Source: Siderastrea radians
Taxonomy: Eukaryota; Cnidaria; Anthozoa; Scleractinia; Rhizangiidae
Length of the DNA: 64,000 bases
Direction: 5' to 3'
Assembly (NCBI GenBank): GCA_964017195.1
Contig: OZ024898.1
Span: 14,052,057-14,116,056 of the forward strand
Shown here: piece by piece, positions 45,112-57,534 of the stretch
Layout of the letters: each line of letters opens with the position of its first letter
Numbering within the stretch: the stretch's first letter is position 1
The notes under the pieces: generated by a model
Databases searched by the model: none
What the model saw: the letters and a program-made list of their open reading frames with translations, nothing else
Told to the model about the DNA's origin: nothing
Made by a program: the position numbers and the translations under genes

Positions 45112-45202
45112 TTCATAATTCGGTAAATTGTGCTCGTCTTGGTGAGTGTAGTCCTGAGAAGGACTGTTTGAGATGACATTGACTGACATTTCGACAACCT
45201 GA
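45112..45202 (-). mobile_element. Right half of a hammerhead-bearing repeat (Penelope-like?)
   Basis: On the minus strand it reads CTCAGGTTGTCGAAATGTCA from 45202, then GTCAATGTCATC and CAGTCCTTCTCAGGACTACA. It contains the GAAA and GTC elements of a hammerhead core (45192-45189 and 45187-45185) and a helix I strand AGTCAA. The matching left half is at 45974-46052 on the plus strand. Confidence 0.6.
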
Positions 45203-45680
45203 GAAAGGAACAAGTTGGTTTGATGATGATGGAAATGAAATACCTTCTTATAATGGTTGCGGAGGTAAAGAGCTGAAATTTGCTGGTACCAAAAAACTGT
45301 GGGACAAGTTTGGAATTAGACCTGTCATTCGTTTTGATCAAACAGTGGTTCATTTAGATGTGTTTACATTAGGACAACATCCTGACGATCCTAGTTGTTA
45401 AGCTAGCTATAACTGGAATTTTCCTGGAAGCTATGATTACAGGAAAATGCGATTCCCAAAGACATGTGTATTACCACTTAAGACTTACAACTTTGAAGGT
45501 CTCAATGTTCAGGGATCAAGCGATTTGCAGACCTTCCTTGAAGTGGAGTATGGCTGCTTGGGCCGTGATGCAATGTTTGATTTTGCCTCTCAACTTTATG
45601 TGAAAATTCCAGAATCAGCCGTTTTTGAAGAATTGCCAAAAAATGTCAAGAACATTATGGCCAATAAACTGACAAAGTAA
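45203..45680 (+). pseudogene. LicD/fukutin-like paralogue, 3' half (inverted)
   Basis: Encodes the C-terminal half of the copy A protein (GTSWFDDDGNEIP to NIMANKLTK), but on the plus strand while the 5' half is on the minus strand. A TAA interrupts it after DDPSC, near 45400. Similarity to copy A begins sharply at 45203. Confidence 0.85.
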
Positions 45681-45973
45681 ATGGCACTTAAAATTTTAAG
45701 GAATGGGGCTAATTTAACTCGTTTTCCTTTGTAACACACGGATTACTGCAAAACAATGCTGAGGAGGCAGAGCTGTGCAACATAGCCTTGGTGGAGCGTG
45801 TGGAGTTTTCTCTGCTCAGGGTGATTATATTAATTTTAGCAAATATATTGGAGAAAGATACTCACGGCTGACAAATTGTCAGAAAAAAACTGAAACACTA
45901 GCTGTTACCGAGGTAACTGTGAAATTTTGAATGCAGTCTGCACTGGTTTTTATTTCCCTTTGGTTGTACACTT

Positions 45974-46052
45974 CGACCAATCAGGACAACGACCAGAGAC
46001 TTATAACATCTACTGACGATTCACAGTTCACTTGACTCTGATGATGACTTCC
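45974..46052 (+). mobile_element. Left half of a hammerhead-bearing repeat (Penelope-like?)
   Basis: Contains ACGACCAGAGACTTATAACA and TTGACT-CTGATGA-TGACTTCC, ending at 46052. CTGATGA (46038-46044) is the hammerhead core motif, TTGACT the helix I strand and GAC..CC the 5' side of helix II. Sequence after 46052 is the LicD-like pseudogene. Confidence 0.6.
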
Positions 46053-46474
46053 AGGGCATGTGTCTGACATGGATATGTTGCCATCTTGCATGGATGTAAA
46101 AGAAGACAGATTCTGCAGAACAGTTGAAAAGTCACTTTCGAAGATCGCTATATCAACATCTCCATCCTGGGGATCTTGCCACCTTGCCTGTAAACTGAGA
46201 GGGCTGTGCCACCACAAACCAAGTAATGAACATTGATCTGACTCAGATACTCTGTCACTTGCTTCAGTAGATAAACCAAAACAGGTTTGAATGTTTTGTT
46301 TTGCCCCAGCTTGGCTCTAAAGTTTTTGACAGTACAGCCATTCCACATATCAAAACTGATGCAACTTGAAGATGCAACTTCAACCAGAGAACTGCCATCT
46401 GCTTCCTTTTGTCCACCTTGCTCGCAACTGTTGTCTTGACACATTGCCAAGAAATCATCTTCACATGCAGCCAT
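46053..46474 (-). pseudogene. LicD/fukutin-like paralogue, 5' half
   Basis: From ATG 46474 it follows the copy A protein closely (MAACEDDFLAMCQDNSCEQG; LVCGGTALSVYRQGGK). A deletion then shifts the frame just before the metal-binding DVDIAIF motif, which continues in another frame to SMSDTCP, where homology stops at 46053. The conserved TTACAG splice acceptor precedes the ATG, as in copy A. Confidence 0.85.
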
Positions 46475-47365
46475 GGCAACCTGTAATTTATAATGGTAAT
46501 CCTTTAACTGAAAATCTTTTGGTTAAGAGCAGGCCAACTTCCCATTAATTCGGTGCAAATTTGCAAATGAGTGAGTGTAGGAAGTTGAAATTCAGCAAAA
46601 TTAAAAAAATTGCCCGAGGAACCAAAAATGTTCCAAAATGCATGGCCACCAAACCATTACTCTTTCCATAGTTAATAAAAGAATCTGGTTATGAAGCTCA
46701 GCTAAGTCCTTTGTTTTATGTTTTTGTTACCGTTTTTAGCCTTGAAGGTGCACAAACAACAATAGGTTTTGAATTTTGCATGAGCAACTAACCAATAAGA
46801 ATGTCACTGTTAAGTTATTCAGCCATGGTGTGCGAACGTAAAACAAAAGATTGTGCACTGTCGTAGTACTTTCAACATAAATTGCAGCACCTTTGTTAAG
46901 GCCTTTGAAACTTGCAAAGTTTCATAACCAGTCCCTCGAGTAACTATGCTCTTTCTAATTCGAGACATGTTTCTTTCGTCTTCTTCAGTTGCCATTTTGA
47001 GGCTTCATTTTTTATAAGAAGAACAAATAAAAAACCTCAGTCTGGGCCAGGGTACCAAACCATCCCAATGTAAAGGAAAATGTTATTGCTTTTCAGAGAT
47101 GTTACAGATAAGGAACTGAAAAAGTCCACAGAAAAGAAATATGCAAAATACACACCGAAACCTAAAGGAAAGTATGTAAAAAGTGACCCACAATGCAATA
47201 TCAGTACAGTACTTTGCTCTACTTTTATCTTTGAATTAAAATAACTAACTAACTATGCATCAACAGCCTTAAATTATGTTGTGAAAGGTAAATATTGGAG
47301 GAACATCAAAGTGAGAGTTTTGTTCCAGAGCCTGAAGTACAGCATCTGCCTTAACCCTTTAAGCC

Positions 47366-47555
47366 CTATCAGTGACGGAAATGAAATTTCTCTTTACATT
47401 GCCACTACTTGTTCAAACAGTCAAGTAATGAGAATAAAGGAAGTGATCACCAAGGATAAGATATCTTGATATTTAGACAAATTCTCCTTACTTGTTCCAT
47501 AAGAAATGTATGGAGAACCTAAGGAGAATATGCAGTTTTATATCAGGGCTTAAAA
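47366..47555 (+). repeat. Dispersed repeat, copy 2
   Basis: Partner of 41051-41234. Confidence 0.8.
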
Positions 47556-49899
47556 TGTATTCTATACCATGATAGTCTAGAGTTCATCCTGGCATCCCCT
47601 CATTGACCAAGAAGCCTGCAGTCTCTGGGTACGGGACTGAATGAAAGTGAACAGGATTCAATGAAAGTGAACGTCAGTTCCAGTCAATACTATGCAGACT
47701 GCAGAGTGCCGACTGCCGATTGAGTACAAAATGCAGACTGAGACGAAAATGGCTCCTGCTTTGATACACGGTGTGTGGTATCTTTTGGATGCTCACACTG
47801 TTGCCAAGCAGAAAACTATGAACACTTTGATTTGATTTGACATCAGATGACAACTGTGCAGTCACCAATACGATGCAAGATAAAACCACCACCTGTCCTG
47901 CTTTTTTGAGAAATGGGAAAGGAATATGCATAGGGGCAAACTTCCTTGGCAGATGAACTCTGAAGGTAATTGTGTGACTCGTACAAAATCAAACTGTGAC
48001 AAATCATGTATTTGATGAAGTGACGAGTATTTAAATTGCAACGTTTAGATTTTCCGTGAACAGAGCTTTTTATTGTTGCAACCCCTGTTTACAAATGTGA
48101 AAAGCTTTGGCATAGATTGCTTAAATCTTTTATGGACATTATATTTGCACTAATTGTTCATGCTGGAATGTCACACCACATCATGCATCAAGCGTGTGTG
48201 GTGAGGAAAACATGTAGACAAATACAGTGGTGGTGGGCATTCTGTTGTCTATGCATGCACTGAACTCTCTTAAGTCCACAGTGACCCCTGTTTCCTTCGG
48301 ATAGGTTACTTCCTTTAGTGTTTCTCTCCATTTAAAAAAAATCTGAATTTGAAAAGTTTTAATCATTTCACTTTTTCTACTTGAATGTGATCGAATTCTT
48401 CTACAAATGCAGGTGTGCACAAAGTATCTATCTGTAAGGCTAATTCTGCCAGAAGGAATGGCATCAATTGGACAAAAAAAATACGAAATAGAATAGGCCT
48501 ATCTGCATTGAAATCAACACATCAACCTTGTCTAGTGTTCACCATTTTACTTTTTATTTTCCTTATGGCAATGGAGCTGATATCCCCTTACATGACCAAA
48601 GCTTCTAGAAACATTGCAACATTACCACGGTGGGAGGTTGGGTACTACCTTAACTGGCCTTAATGAGGACATGCGGCCCGATGGGGTATGATTTTCACGG
48701 GGGTTGTCTAGAACAGGGTCTTGATTTCATCAATTCTTGTATTTTAAGGGTAAGGTCATTTTTCTGTACCCTGTGCGCATGAGCTGATGCAAGTTCATGC
48801 GAGAAAGTAAAAATTTAAGAAGATGAGCCAAATTTTAGCCCTGGAGCAGCTATTGTTTGCAGTTCAAAGGAAAGATTCCTTCTTAACAATTTTTCAAGCC
48901 TTAATATTGCTTTTTAACTTTCTAAGATAATGAATTTGGCATGGAATGCCCAGTCAAGAAATCCGCATAAACTGAATTTACACATACTCAAATAGCAATC
49001 TTGGTGAATTCCTATTCTATGACACGGTGTTGTCCAAAATGAAAACTTTTCTCTAGATTTTTTTTTTGTGCCTTAACCCTTACCCTATTTAAGGATTAAA
49101 AATTCCAAAATTCATGCCCTTTAAAAGGCCCAAATCCAAAAATTACACCCTATTTCAGGGAATAACAATAACTGTTCAGTGTGTGAACAGGTCGTTTTTA
49201 TTTCTTTTCTTTAATAAAATCACTTTAACAGGTAGTTCAGTTTTAATAAACTAGACGTCATCTTCTTTCATTTAAATTTTTATCTAATACAAAAAAGGGA
49301 AACCTGGTAAGGATCACACCAGAACCTCAAAACCAAAAAAGGGCAAAATGGGGACCCTATTTAAGGACTGAGAATTAAGCTCAAAACCATACCCTATTCC
49401 ACAACACGTTCCTATATAGCTAATATGGGCATACCCCCCACCCCAGGAACCAAGATTACATAATTTTCTGCTAGTTCCCAGAAAAAGACAAAAGACCTTT
49501 TTTGTGACCAGAAAGAAATAATTCTTTCAGAATTTTTTTTTATAAATGACATTATAGAATTAGATTTAAAAAACTTGTTGGTACCACACATGTAGACCCC
49601 GCACTGCCACTGTTCACACCTGTTCAAGCCTTCCAGTCAGGAAGGACGCCCTGTTCAAGACACTAAACGGTGAAATTGCATACCCTGTTTAAGACTCTAA
49701 AAGCCATAACCCTGTTGAGTGGCACATACCCATTTAGGCCAAATAAGGGAGTGCCCCCGGGAATGCATTGCAGTTTGCTTGTGGTCTCCATTAGGTCTCT
49801 AAGCTAGTTTAGCCACATGAGCAGGAAAGCATTTTCCTAGGTGCATTCCATGTCAATCCCACACCGAAGAAATACATACCTCTTATTCGCCGAGTTCGA

Positions 49900-50014
49900 G
49901 GTCCGTGCTGTAAGTTACGGGCCGTTTTTCCTCTTGTTTTATGGCCCAAGTGAGAAGCATGCGGGCCATAAATCAATCAGAAAAAACGAGGATGCATAAC
50001 TTACAGTACGGACC
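49900..50014. mobile_element. Short inverted-repeat element
   Basis: Ends GGTCCGTGCTGTAAGTTACG and the near-complement ending AACTTACAGTACGGACC, 115 bp. Confidence 0.7.
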
Positions 50015-51258
50015 AAGTATACAAGATCTTTATTATATCTCTTTAATCGGAGAAAAGGAAAGCATTTCAAGTCAAAAGTTAAACAGGTTCATTTGACTGA
50101 CGTACGTGTCAAGGAAATGAAATGTGCAAATTTCATTGGCTTTTGAATATCTTTGCTCGTCTTCAACGCGAACTGGTGTCCCTGAATGAAAACTTCATGG
50201 CTTTATTCCTCTGAAAAAAAATTTTTTTCATCCAGAACATACCCAAAAAGCAAGATTAATTTAGTTGGAAGGAGTTCTTTGTTACTGACAGGGACAAGCA
50301 AGAAGAAATCTTGCCACAATAAAATTGGGGAGCATTGAAGTTGTGTTTATCAACGTGGAAAGGTGGCAGCATTCAGCCAACAACAAGTAAATAAAGATAA
50401 TTTCAAGTAACAAAGAAAATACTAGAAGAAAACTCGACCAAACCTACTCCAATCTGTCCTTGGCTCTCAGTTGTGCTCAGGTTGTTTTTAAAGCAAACTA
50501 TATGCTGGAAGCTGAAAATCAACAAGTTGCGTAGGAAATTACGAGTTTTAGCCGAGCTTTACAAATGCCTGAGTGAGGGTGGAGTTTTGAAAAAAAGTTA
50601 TTTACATGGATCTCCCCTGCAAGAACAAGACTTTTTTGAGAAATCAAGGTACTTTAGGTTAACAATACTGTTTTGTTTCCCTGAGAGCAAATAACTTAAG
50701 CGGTGAGTTACAAGTTTCAAGCTTAATTCTGATCAAAATTTAAGCTTATGTAAACCGGTCAACGATAAAACCAGATCCAATTTGTTTTGAAGTTGAAATT
50801 TTTTCCACTATAAAGAGAACTGTTACTGAGGGAGCAATTGCTAGGAACTCTTTCGCTTCTAGTTTTCACGGTCTTTGCCCGTTAATTTAAAAATTAATGG
50901 TCATTTTAGCTCCTTTTTTCAGCACGTTTTGACTTACCAGTTACGATATAGGCTTACAGGCTCTAAGTTGAAATTATAAATGCTTTTTTTAAGTGAAAGC
51001 TTTCAGAGAGTTTCTGTAAACTAAAAAGTTTTTAGACTAGCTTTTATTCGTTTTTATAATTATATAACGCATCTAAGAGATTAGCCTACTATTTCTCCTA
51101 GGTATAACATAGGCACGCATTGCGTGCTTGACCTATGTTGAAATGACAAGTCTTATCCTCGCTTATTTGTGATTTTTAAGACATACTCTGAGGACAAAAC
51201 AACACGCGATTATTCTTGCAAATACTTCCCCCCTCCACTATAGCACCTGAATGCATAA

Positions 51259-51467
51259 GGCCCAGTTCAGACGTCGCACCTCCCATGTGTCGTACCAAGT
51301 AGTACGTAGTTTTTTGGCAGTGTACGGTGTCCAAATGCGTTTTTCGACAGATTTCAATTAGGCAAGCCAAAATCTCAGGGTACGACAAAGTTTGCCACTT
51401 AAATACGACCTAGTAGCGAAAATGTATTTGGTACGGCCCATGAGAGGTACGGCGTCTGAACTGGGCC
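51259..51467. mobile_element. Harbinger-type MITE
   Basis: Ends GGCCCAGTTCAGACG and CGTCTGAACTGGGCC are perfect inverted repeats. TAA flanks both sides (51256-51258 and 51468-51470). 209 bp, non-coding. Confidence 0.85.
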
Positions 51468-52008
51468 TAAAACAGCTTTTTCGTTTACTCAGCAATACCC
51501 TTGGAATGCAAAACAACATCCCGCTAAAAACCCAGTTGGACAAAAATTGGAGATAGAGCAACCATCGGGCTAGTAGGCTACAGGCTAAAAAGTCAAACTG
51601 ACACTAGGACAAAACGACTGCATAAAAACAAGTGTAGTAGATAATAATTTGAGGAGAGGACAGTCATTGCGGTCATGTTAAAACGTAGCCTGCAGACTGT
51701 GCAGACTGCAGACCATGCAGACTACGCAGACTGGAATTTTGTTTTCTTGAAGTAAACTGTGATTTGTTGTACTTTTTAGGACTTTTCACTTTTTGTCGTG
51801 TTAAGATGACATGGCCAGCAGCTTGCCGAGTTCTCCAAAAAATGCCCCGCTGTAAGGAATTCTCGAACAATTTCGACAGAAAGATTCGCACCTTCTGGGA
51901 GTATTTCATATTCCTTTGCCAGACGATTCAAAAGTACATTTTGGTTTTGCAGTTAACGAAGTTTCCGAGCTTGAGCGTACCGTGAACTCGCTATGTTGCC
52001 GCGTACAT

Positions 52009-52335
52009 TACAGGTTTAAAAACCTACAGACACGCTTGATCAAGCTAATCTATGCAAATTGCTATCTTAAACACCTCGCTAAAAAATTTCAAAAACCATA
52101 TGTTCCCGTATATGATAAAACCAAGAAAGAAATCATTTGTATGTCGGCTGGAAAAACTGTGGATATGACTGATATAAATCATGGACACAACATCGTAAAC
52201 TAAAACGAAACCGCATTTTAGGAAGAGAAAACAGGTTTAAAAACCTACTGACACGCTTGAATAAACAAGCTAATTTATGCAAATTGCAATCTTATAAACA
52301 CGTCGCTATAAATTTCAAATTACCAAACAAAGCTG
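52009..52335 (+). repeat. Direct repeat pair of about 100 bp
   Basis: ACAGGTTTAAAAACCTACAG at about 52011 and ACAGGTTTAAAAACCTACTG at about 52229 begin two copies, each continuing with ACACGCTTGA and ATGCAAATTGC. Confidence 0.75.
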
Positions 52336-52525
52336 TTTCAAAAACCTTGCAAAGTACAGTCAAAATTATCCGTGTCAAGCACAGATACAATCTTTTCAAC
52401 CAACATCTTGCTAAAAGATACATAACCAAAACAGCTGTTTCATAACACAACTCACAAACGAACAAATTAAATGACAGTTTCTCGTCAACAAGTCTATTTT
52501 TGGAACGATGTTAATTGTTAACCGA

Positions 52526-54355
52526 CGAAGTCGAGTTAGAGCAGTCATGTCAAGAGGGTCGACTGGTTTGGTCGGTCAAAATACGTCGTGTAAGACTCAC
52601 AAGGTGTGTATTTCGCTATGGCCCACAGGATGGGATGAGGTGAGAACAAGAGCGGACTGGTCGCCATTTTAAATTGGCAGGTGAAGAAAGGTGACGGAGG
52701 CTTGGTGGAAGATTTGCTTCGACTGTGTTGTGGTATAATTTTGTGCTGACCTCTGAACATATAGAGAAGAAGTCGTACACAGACATCGATTAGTACACAC
52801 ACGCACGCACGATAGGACAAGGGCCACATAAAAAGTATCGTAGGTGTAGAAGCACACGTCCGCCGAGCAGTGTTGGCTTTAGCCGGACTGAAATATCTGT
52901 GCAATACTAGTGAAAGAAAGCAAGGAGGACTGATAATAACAGCAGGTGATGTCCAGTGGCACTGTTGATGCTGGTGGGACCAAAGTGTTGCTGAGACATC
53001 GTAAGCATAGAATCGTTCTCAGTAAATGTTATGAGAGGAAAATTCTGGTGTATGTTGTTGTGGTTATGTTTACCTGTTTAATACTTGGAAAGTATCCAGC
53101 TGCCAACGTTAAGAAAGGTTATTCGCAGGTGGGAAATGAATTACTACACGAGGCTGGATCTTCTTGGATAGTATAAGCGGCCCGGAATTATATACCAGTT
53201 ACTCTTTTTAATTTTTCTGCTTTACTTTTTGATTTTGAACCGATTTGTTCGATTTTAGAGTTCGAGACACTGACTTGCTAACTCCGGAAGAGCAAACCGG
53301 ATTTAACGATTACGTCATAAGACATGCTTTAACGTGTTTGAGATAAAGCGACGACTTCGCTTTTTACCAATTTCTCCAGATCGAAAATCATGCTTTTATA
53401 GTGCCATATTCACAACAGTATTTAAATGCTTCGCTCACAACTCTCGATAACGGCATGTTCAGTTGCGGCCAAATATATCTTTAAATTTTTATTTTCATTT
53501 AACAAAATATTCAAAGCGATAAGACAGATGAGCTGAGTCATCCGATTTTAAACATTACGTCATTCGGTAACGCAAAAGACAAAATGCTGTCACAATTTTT
53601 GTCACGCCGGTTAGCACGCTGAGATTCTGACAATGTGTTTATCTTTATCGATAATCATGTTTTTATAATGCCCTATTTACAACAGTATATAAATACATTG
53701 CTTACAACTCTCGGTAAAAGCATGTTCAGTTGTGGACAAATGTATATCAACATTTAATTTTTTAGTTTAATTCGACAAAATTAAATATTCAAAGCGATAA
53801 GACAGATGAGCTGAGTCATCAGATTTTAAACATAACGTCATTCGGTAACGCAAAGGGCAAAATACTGTCACAATTTTCGTTACGCCGGTTAGCATGGCAC
53901 GTTGAGCCAAGTAAAAACATTAATCGAGGGTGGAGTGGGTCAAAACGACTGGTAAATGCCTATAATGCGCTTTCTTGTAACCTGTACGATAGAGCATAGC
54001 AATGATTTATTTCGTATTTGCGTTCACAATTTGGCTTAAAGAGCCCTTAACATGATTAAAGGAAACTGTACACAAAGCGTGGTTCCCAGGTATGGGGAAA
54101 AGTTCAATTCTTTTGGGCTGTTACGGTGCCCATACTGATCAATCTTAAAGATGTGGTTACTTTTATATCGGGAAAATTATCGCCCATTTTTTGAAATGCG
54201 TCTGTTTTGAGAATTGTGATGGCCTTTTTGTTCAGGGTTTTGAGGAAGACCGACCAAAAGACAGCGAAAAATGGTCTTGGTCTTGGTCGCTTCCTTTCTT
54301 TTCGAGACGAACCAACACTTCGTCGGTTCTGCACGCATTGCGGGCCTATGTTTAA
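52526..54355 (+). repeat. Tandem duplication unit 1
   Basis: Matches 54361-56200. Starts CGAAGTCGAGTTAGAGCAGT and contains the candidate exon, then two internal copies of a ~250-bp subunit (near 53390 and 53640) with AAAGCGATAAGACAGATGAG and TTACGCCGGTTAGCA words. Confidence 0.85.
52949..53128 (+). CDS. Candidate first exon of a type II membrane protein
   Basis: An ATG at 52949 gives exactly 60 codons to a good splice donor, CAG|GTGGGA, at 53128. The peptide has a short basic cytosolic start (LLRHRKHRIVLS), one predicted membrane segment (ILVYVVVVMFTCLILG, residues 32-47) and a basic luminal stretch. This is the usual layout for Golgi glycosyl- or sulfotransferases, but no catalytic exon is recognised downstream. 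The duplicated copy at 54658-54789 is broken. Parts of the upstream sequence also occur at 33560-33800, so it may belong to a multi-copy family or a repeat. Confidence 0.3.
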
Positions 54356-54360
54356 CCAAC

Positions 54361-56200
54361 GAAGTCGAGTTAGAGCAGTCGTGTCAAGAGCGTCGACTGG
54401 TTTGGTCGGTCAAAATACGTTGTGTAAGGCTTACAAGGTGTGTATTTCGCTATGGCCCGCGGGATGGGATGATGTATTCTGCAGTTAAGCCCATCAATTA
54501 GTACACACACGCACGCACGATAGGACTAGGGTCCACATAAAAAGTATCGTAGGTATAGAAGGACACTTCCGCCGAGCAGTGTTGGTTTTGACCGGACTGA
54601 AATATCTGTGCAATACTAGTGAAAGAAGGCAAGGAGGACTGATAACAACAGGAGGTGAAGTCCAGTGGCACTGTTGATGCTGGTGGAACCAAAGTGTTGC
54701 TGAGACATCGTAAGGATAGAATCGTTCTCAGTAAAGGTTATGAAAGGAAAATTCTGGTGTATGTTGTTGTAGTTATGTTTATTACTTGAAAATGTCTAGG
54801 GAAATGAATTACGACACGAGGCTGGATCTTCTTGGATAGATACTTTAAGCGGCACAGAAGGATATACCAGTTAGTCTTTTTAATTTTTCTGCTTTACTTT
54901 TGATTTTGAACCGATTTGTTCGATTTTAGAGTTCGAGACACTGACTTGCTGACTGCGGAAGAGGAAACCAGATTTAACGATTACGTCATAAGACATGCTT
55001 TAACGTGTTTGAGATAAAGCGACGACTTCGCCTTTTACTAATTTCTCCAGATCGATAATCATCTTTGTATAGTGCCATATTCACAACAGTATAATTATAA
55101 ATGCTTCGCTTACAACTCTTGATAACGGCATGTTCAGTTGTGGACAAAATTTATCTTTAAATTTTAATTTTAACTCAACAAAATATTCAAAGCGATAAGA
55201 TAGATGAGCTGAGTCATTCGATTTTAAACATTGCGTCATTCGGTAACGCAAAAGACAAAATACTGTCACAATTTTCGTCACGCCGGTTAGCATGTTGAGA
55301 TTCTGACGATGTGTTTGTCTTTAACGATAATCATGTTTTCATAGTGCCCTGTTCACAACAGTATATAAATACATTGCTCACAACTCTTGGTAAAAGCATG
55401 TTCAGTTGTGGACAAATGTATATCAACATTTTATTTTTTAGTTTAATTCAACAAAAATAAATATTCAAAGCGATAAGACAGATGAGCTGAGTCACCAGAT
55501 TTTAAACATAACCTCATTCGGTAACGCAAAGGGCAAAATACTGTCACAATTTTCGTTACGCTAGTTAGCACGTTGAACCAAGTAAAAACATTTGTTGAGG
55601 GTGGAGTGGGTCAAAACGACTGGTAAATGCCTATAATGCGCTTTCTTGTAACCTGTACGATAGAGCATAGCAGTAATTTATTTCGTATTTGCATTCACAA
55701 TTTGGCTTAAGGAGCCCTTGACATGATTAAAGGAAACTGTGCACAAAGCGTGGTTCCCAGGTATGGGGAAAAGTTCAAATCTTTTGGGCTGTTACGGTGC
55801 CCATACTGATCAATCGTGAAGATGTGGTTACTTTTATATTGGGAAATTTGTCGCCCAATTTTTTGAAATGCGTCTGTTTTGAGAATTTTTGTTCCGGGTT
55901 TTGAGGAAGACCGACCAGAAGACAGCGAAAAATGATCTTGAGTGAAGAATGCATAGTCTGTGGAGCTATGTTTGGTGAGGAGAGGGTGAATAATTCAGTT
56001 GACCTCCTTTCCAGGGTATTGGTCGCCTTTTCAGTTGGTCAAATTTAAGCGTTAGTTACAGTTACACACTTTTACTGCAACTTGCTGTTACAGATGCTTG
56101 AATGTTATTGAAGCTGCAGTCACGCACGGCTCGCTTGCTTTCTTTTCGAGACGAACCAACACTTCGTCGGTTCTGCACGCATTGCGGGCCTATGTTTTTT
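54361..56200 (+). repeat. Tandem duplication unit 2
   Basis: Second copy of 52526-54355. Lacks about 140 bp corresponding to 52640-52780 and has an insertion of about 180 bp (55945-56125) before its end (ACCAACACTTCGTCGGTTCT), which is shared with 54309. Confidence 0.85.
54658..54789 (+). pseudogene. Broken copy of the candidate membrane-protein exon
   Basis: The ATG of unit 1 is AAG here and the frame ends at TGA 54787-54789 inside the membrane segment, after VVVVMFIT. The intervening peptide differs from unit 1 at only a few residues. Confidence 0.5.
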
Positions 56201-56659
56201 GTCCAGTACTCACGTTCCACCGTTGGCCACGACAAAGTTCAATTTTACCTGCCCTTACAATAGCTTTAAGAAATTACCATCAATTCCACCACACCAAGCC
56301 TTTACTGAAAATATAATATTCGAGAGGAAAAAGTAGAAAAGCAAATTTGCGCTGATCGTTTCCGTCCCCATATGTACATTCGACATGGCCGGTAAGCTTA
56401 ACCTTGTCTGACCTTCAGCTTCAGTAAGCGGATTCTAACCAGCTCTTTCATTGGTAGAATGTACTCTTAGCTCAGTAGCCTCAATCTGATTGGTGTCACA
56501 TAGTGCCACATAAATTCCCCGGGGAGTGTACTCCCATGTGAAAGGTGCATGGATGCTCGTCGTCTCGCGTTCTCCGTCTGTTTTAGCATAGCTTTAATTT
56601 AAATTTTCCGACGAGCATTCCCGCCCGTCTCACATGAGATTTCCCTCCCGGATCAAAAA

Positions 56660-56751
56660 TACATACATAATACATACATACATACATACCTACCTACCTA
56701 CCTACCTACCTACCTACCTACCTACCTACCTACCTACCTACCTACATACAT

Positions 56752-56789
<38 letters not shown>

Positions 56790-56822
56790 GGACAGACAGA
56801 CAGACAGACAAACAAACAAACA
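56660..56822 (+). repeat. Compound microsatellite (TACA)n-(CTAC)n-(ACAG)n-(ACAA)n
   Basis: About 160 bases of four-base repeats changing composition in blocks. Confidence 0.95.
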
Positions 56823-57534
56823 TAGAAAGCGAAAAACTTCACGCTGGCTAAGTCCCTATGTTTTCAACATAGATCAAAAACTACTGCCGCAAAACGGATT
56901 CAAGGCCTTTCAAATTTTGCGGTCCATATAGTAAAATACGGCCTGCAAAATTGACCAATTGTAGCGCGCAAACTAGCTAAGAGATATAATAATAAGTCTT
57001 ACTTCTCATTTGGAGTTTTTTCTCTGTACAACCGGAGTCCCCCAAAAGTAATGAAAAACCCAGACCAGGTAACCCTTTTTGACCCAGTCAGTATAAAATG
57101 CAGGCTGCAGACTAGGTACAAAATGCAGACCTGATGGGTACAATTTGCAGACTGCAGACTGCAGACTGAGTACAAAATGCAGACTAAGACCAAAACGGTA
57201 TACTAAACTATAGACGATAAAATTTCCTTAAAAAAAAAACAAGAAAAAACTCGGTCAATTGACTAGCCGCCAATCAGATACGAGATAAAACCACGGGAAA
57301 GTAAACAAACAATCAATCATGAAACTACATGAAACCACGAGATAAAACCACGGGAAAGTAAACAAACAATCAATCATGAAACTACAGTTCATTTACCTTG
57401 CCAAAAAATTGTCCTATAATTTTTTTAAAATTATGTTTGTATCCTTTAACATTTTGTTTTTTTTTTGCCCCAACATGCGGTGGAATTGAAAAGGCGAAAG
57501 CTTTCTACTTTCACTACTAGGATGGCAGACTATC
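56823..57534. other. Intergenic stretch with small repeats
   Basis: Includes TGCAGACTGCAGACTG words at 57110-57185 and a 58-bp unit present twice in tandem at 57280-57387 (ACGAGATAAAACCACGGGAA). Confidence 0.5.

Larger units (their letters stand above)
42287..48690. repeat. Segmental duplication, copy B
   Basis: Collinear with 29085-36640. Compared with A it lacks the hairpin insert, the G-rich insert and the 1.5-kb insert. It gained an ATT microsatellite at 44511-44547, a hammerhead-like repeat, extra DNA at about 47220-48480, and an inversion at 45203-46052. Confidence 0.85.
48691..52008. other. Intergenic stretch with repeats, no recognised gene
   Basis: About 49080-49760 is a relative of the CCCTGTTTAGGAC repeat at 21236-21560. 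Two MITEs follow (49900-50014 and 51259-51467). A CATAGGCACGCATTGCGTGC segment near 51110 also occurs at 33268. TGCAGACTGCAGACT words at 51690-51735 recur at 47690 and 57110-57185. A weak frame at 51856-52203 is not recognisable. Confidence 0.4.

Noticed and set aside
51856..52203. Open plus-strand frame with a fairly protein-like N-terminal part
   Set aside because: No ATG, no recognised family, and it runs into a local direct repeat at 52009-52335. Possible pseudogene fragment, but unsupported.
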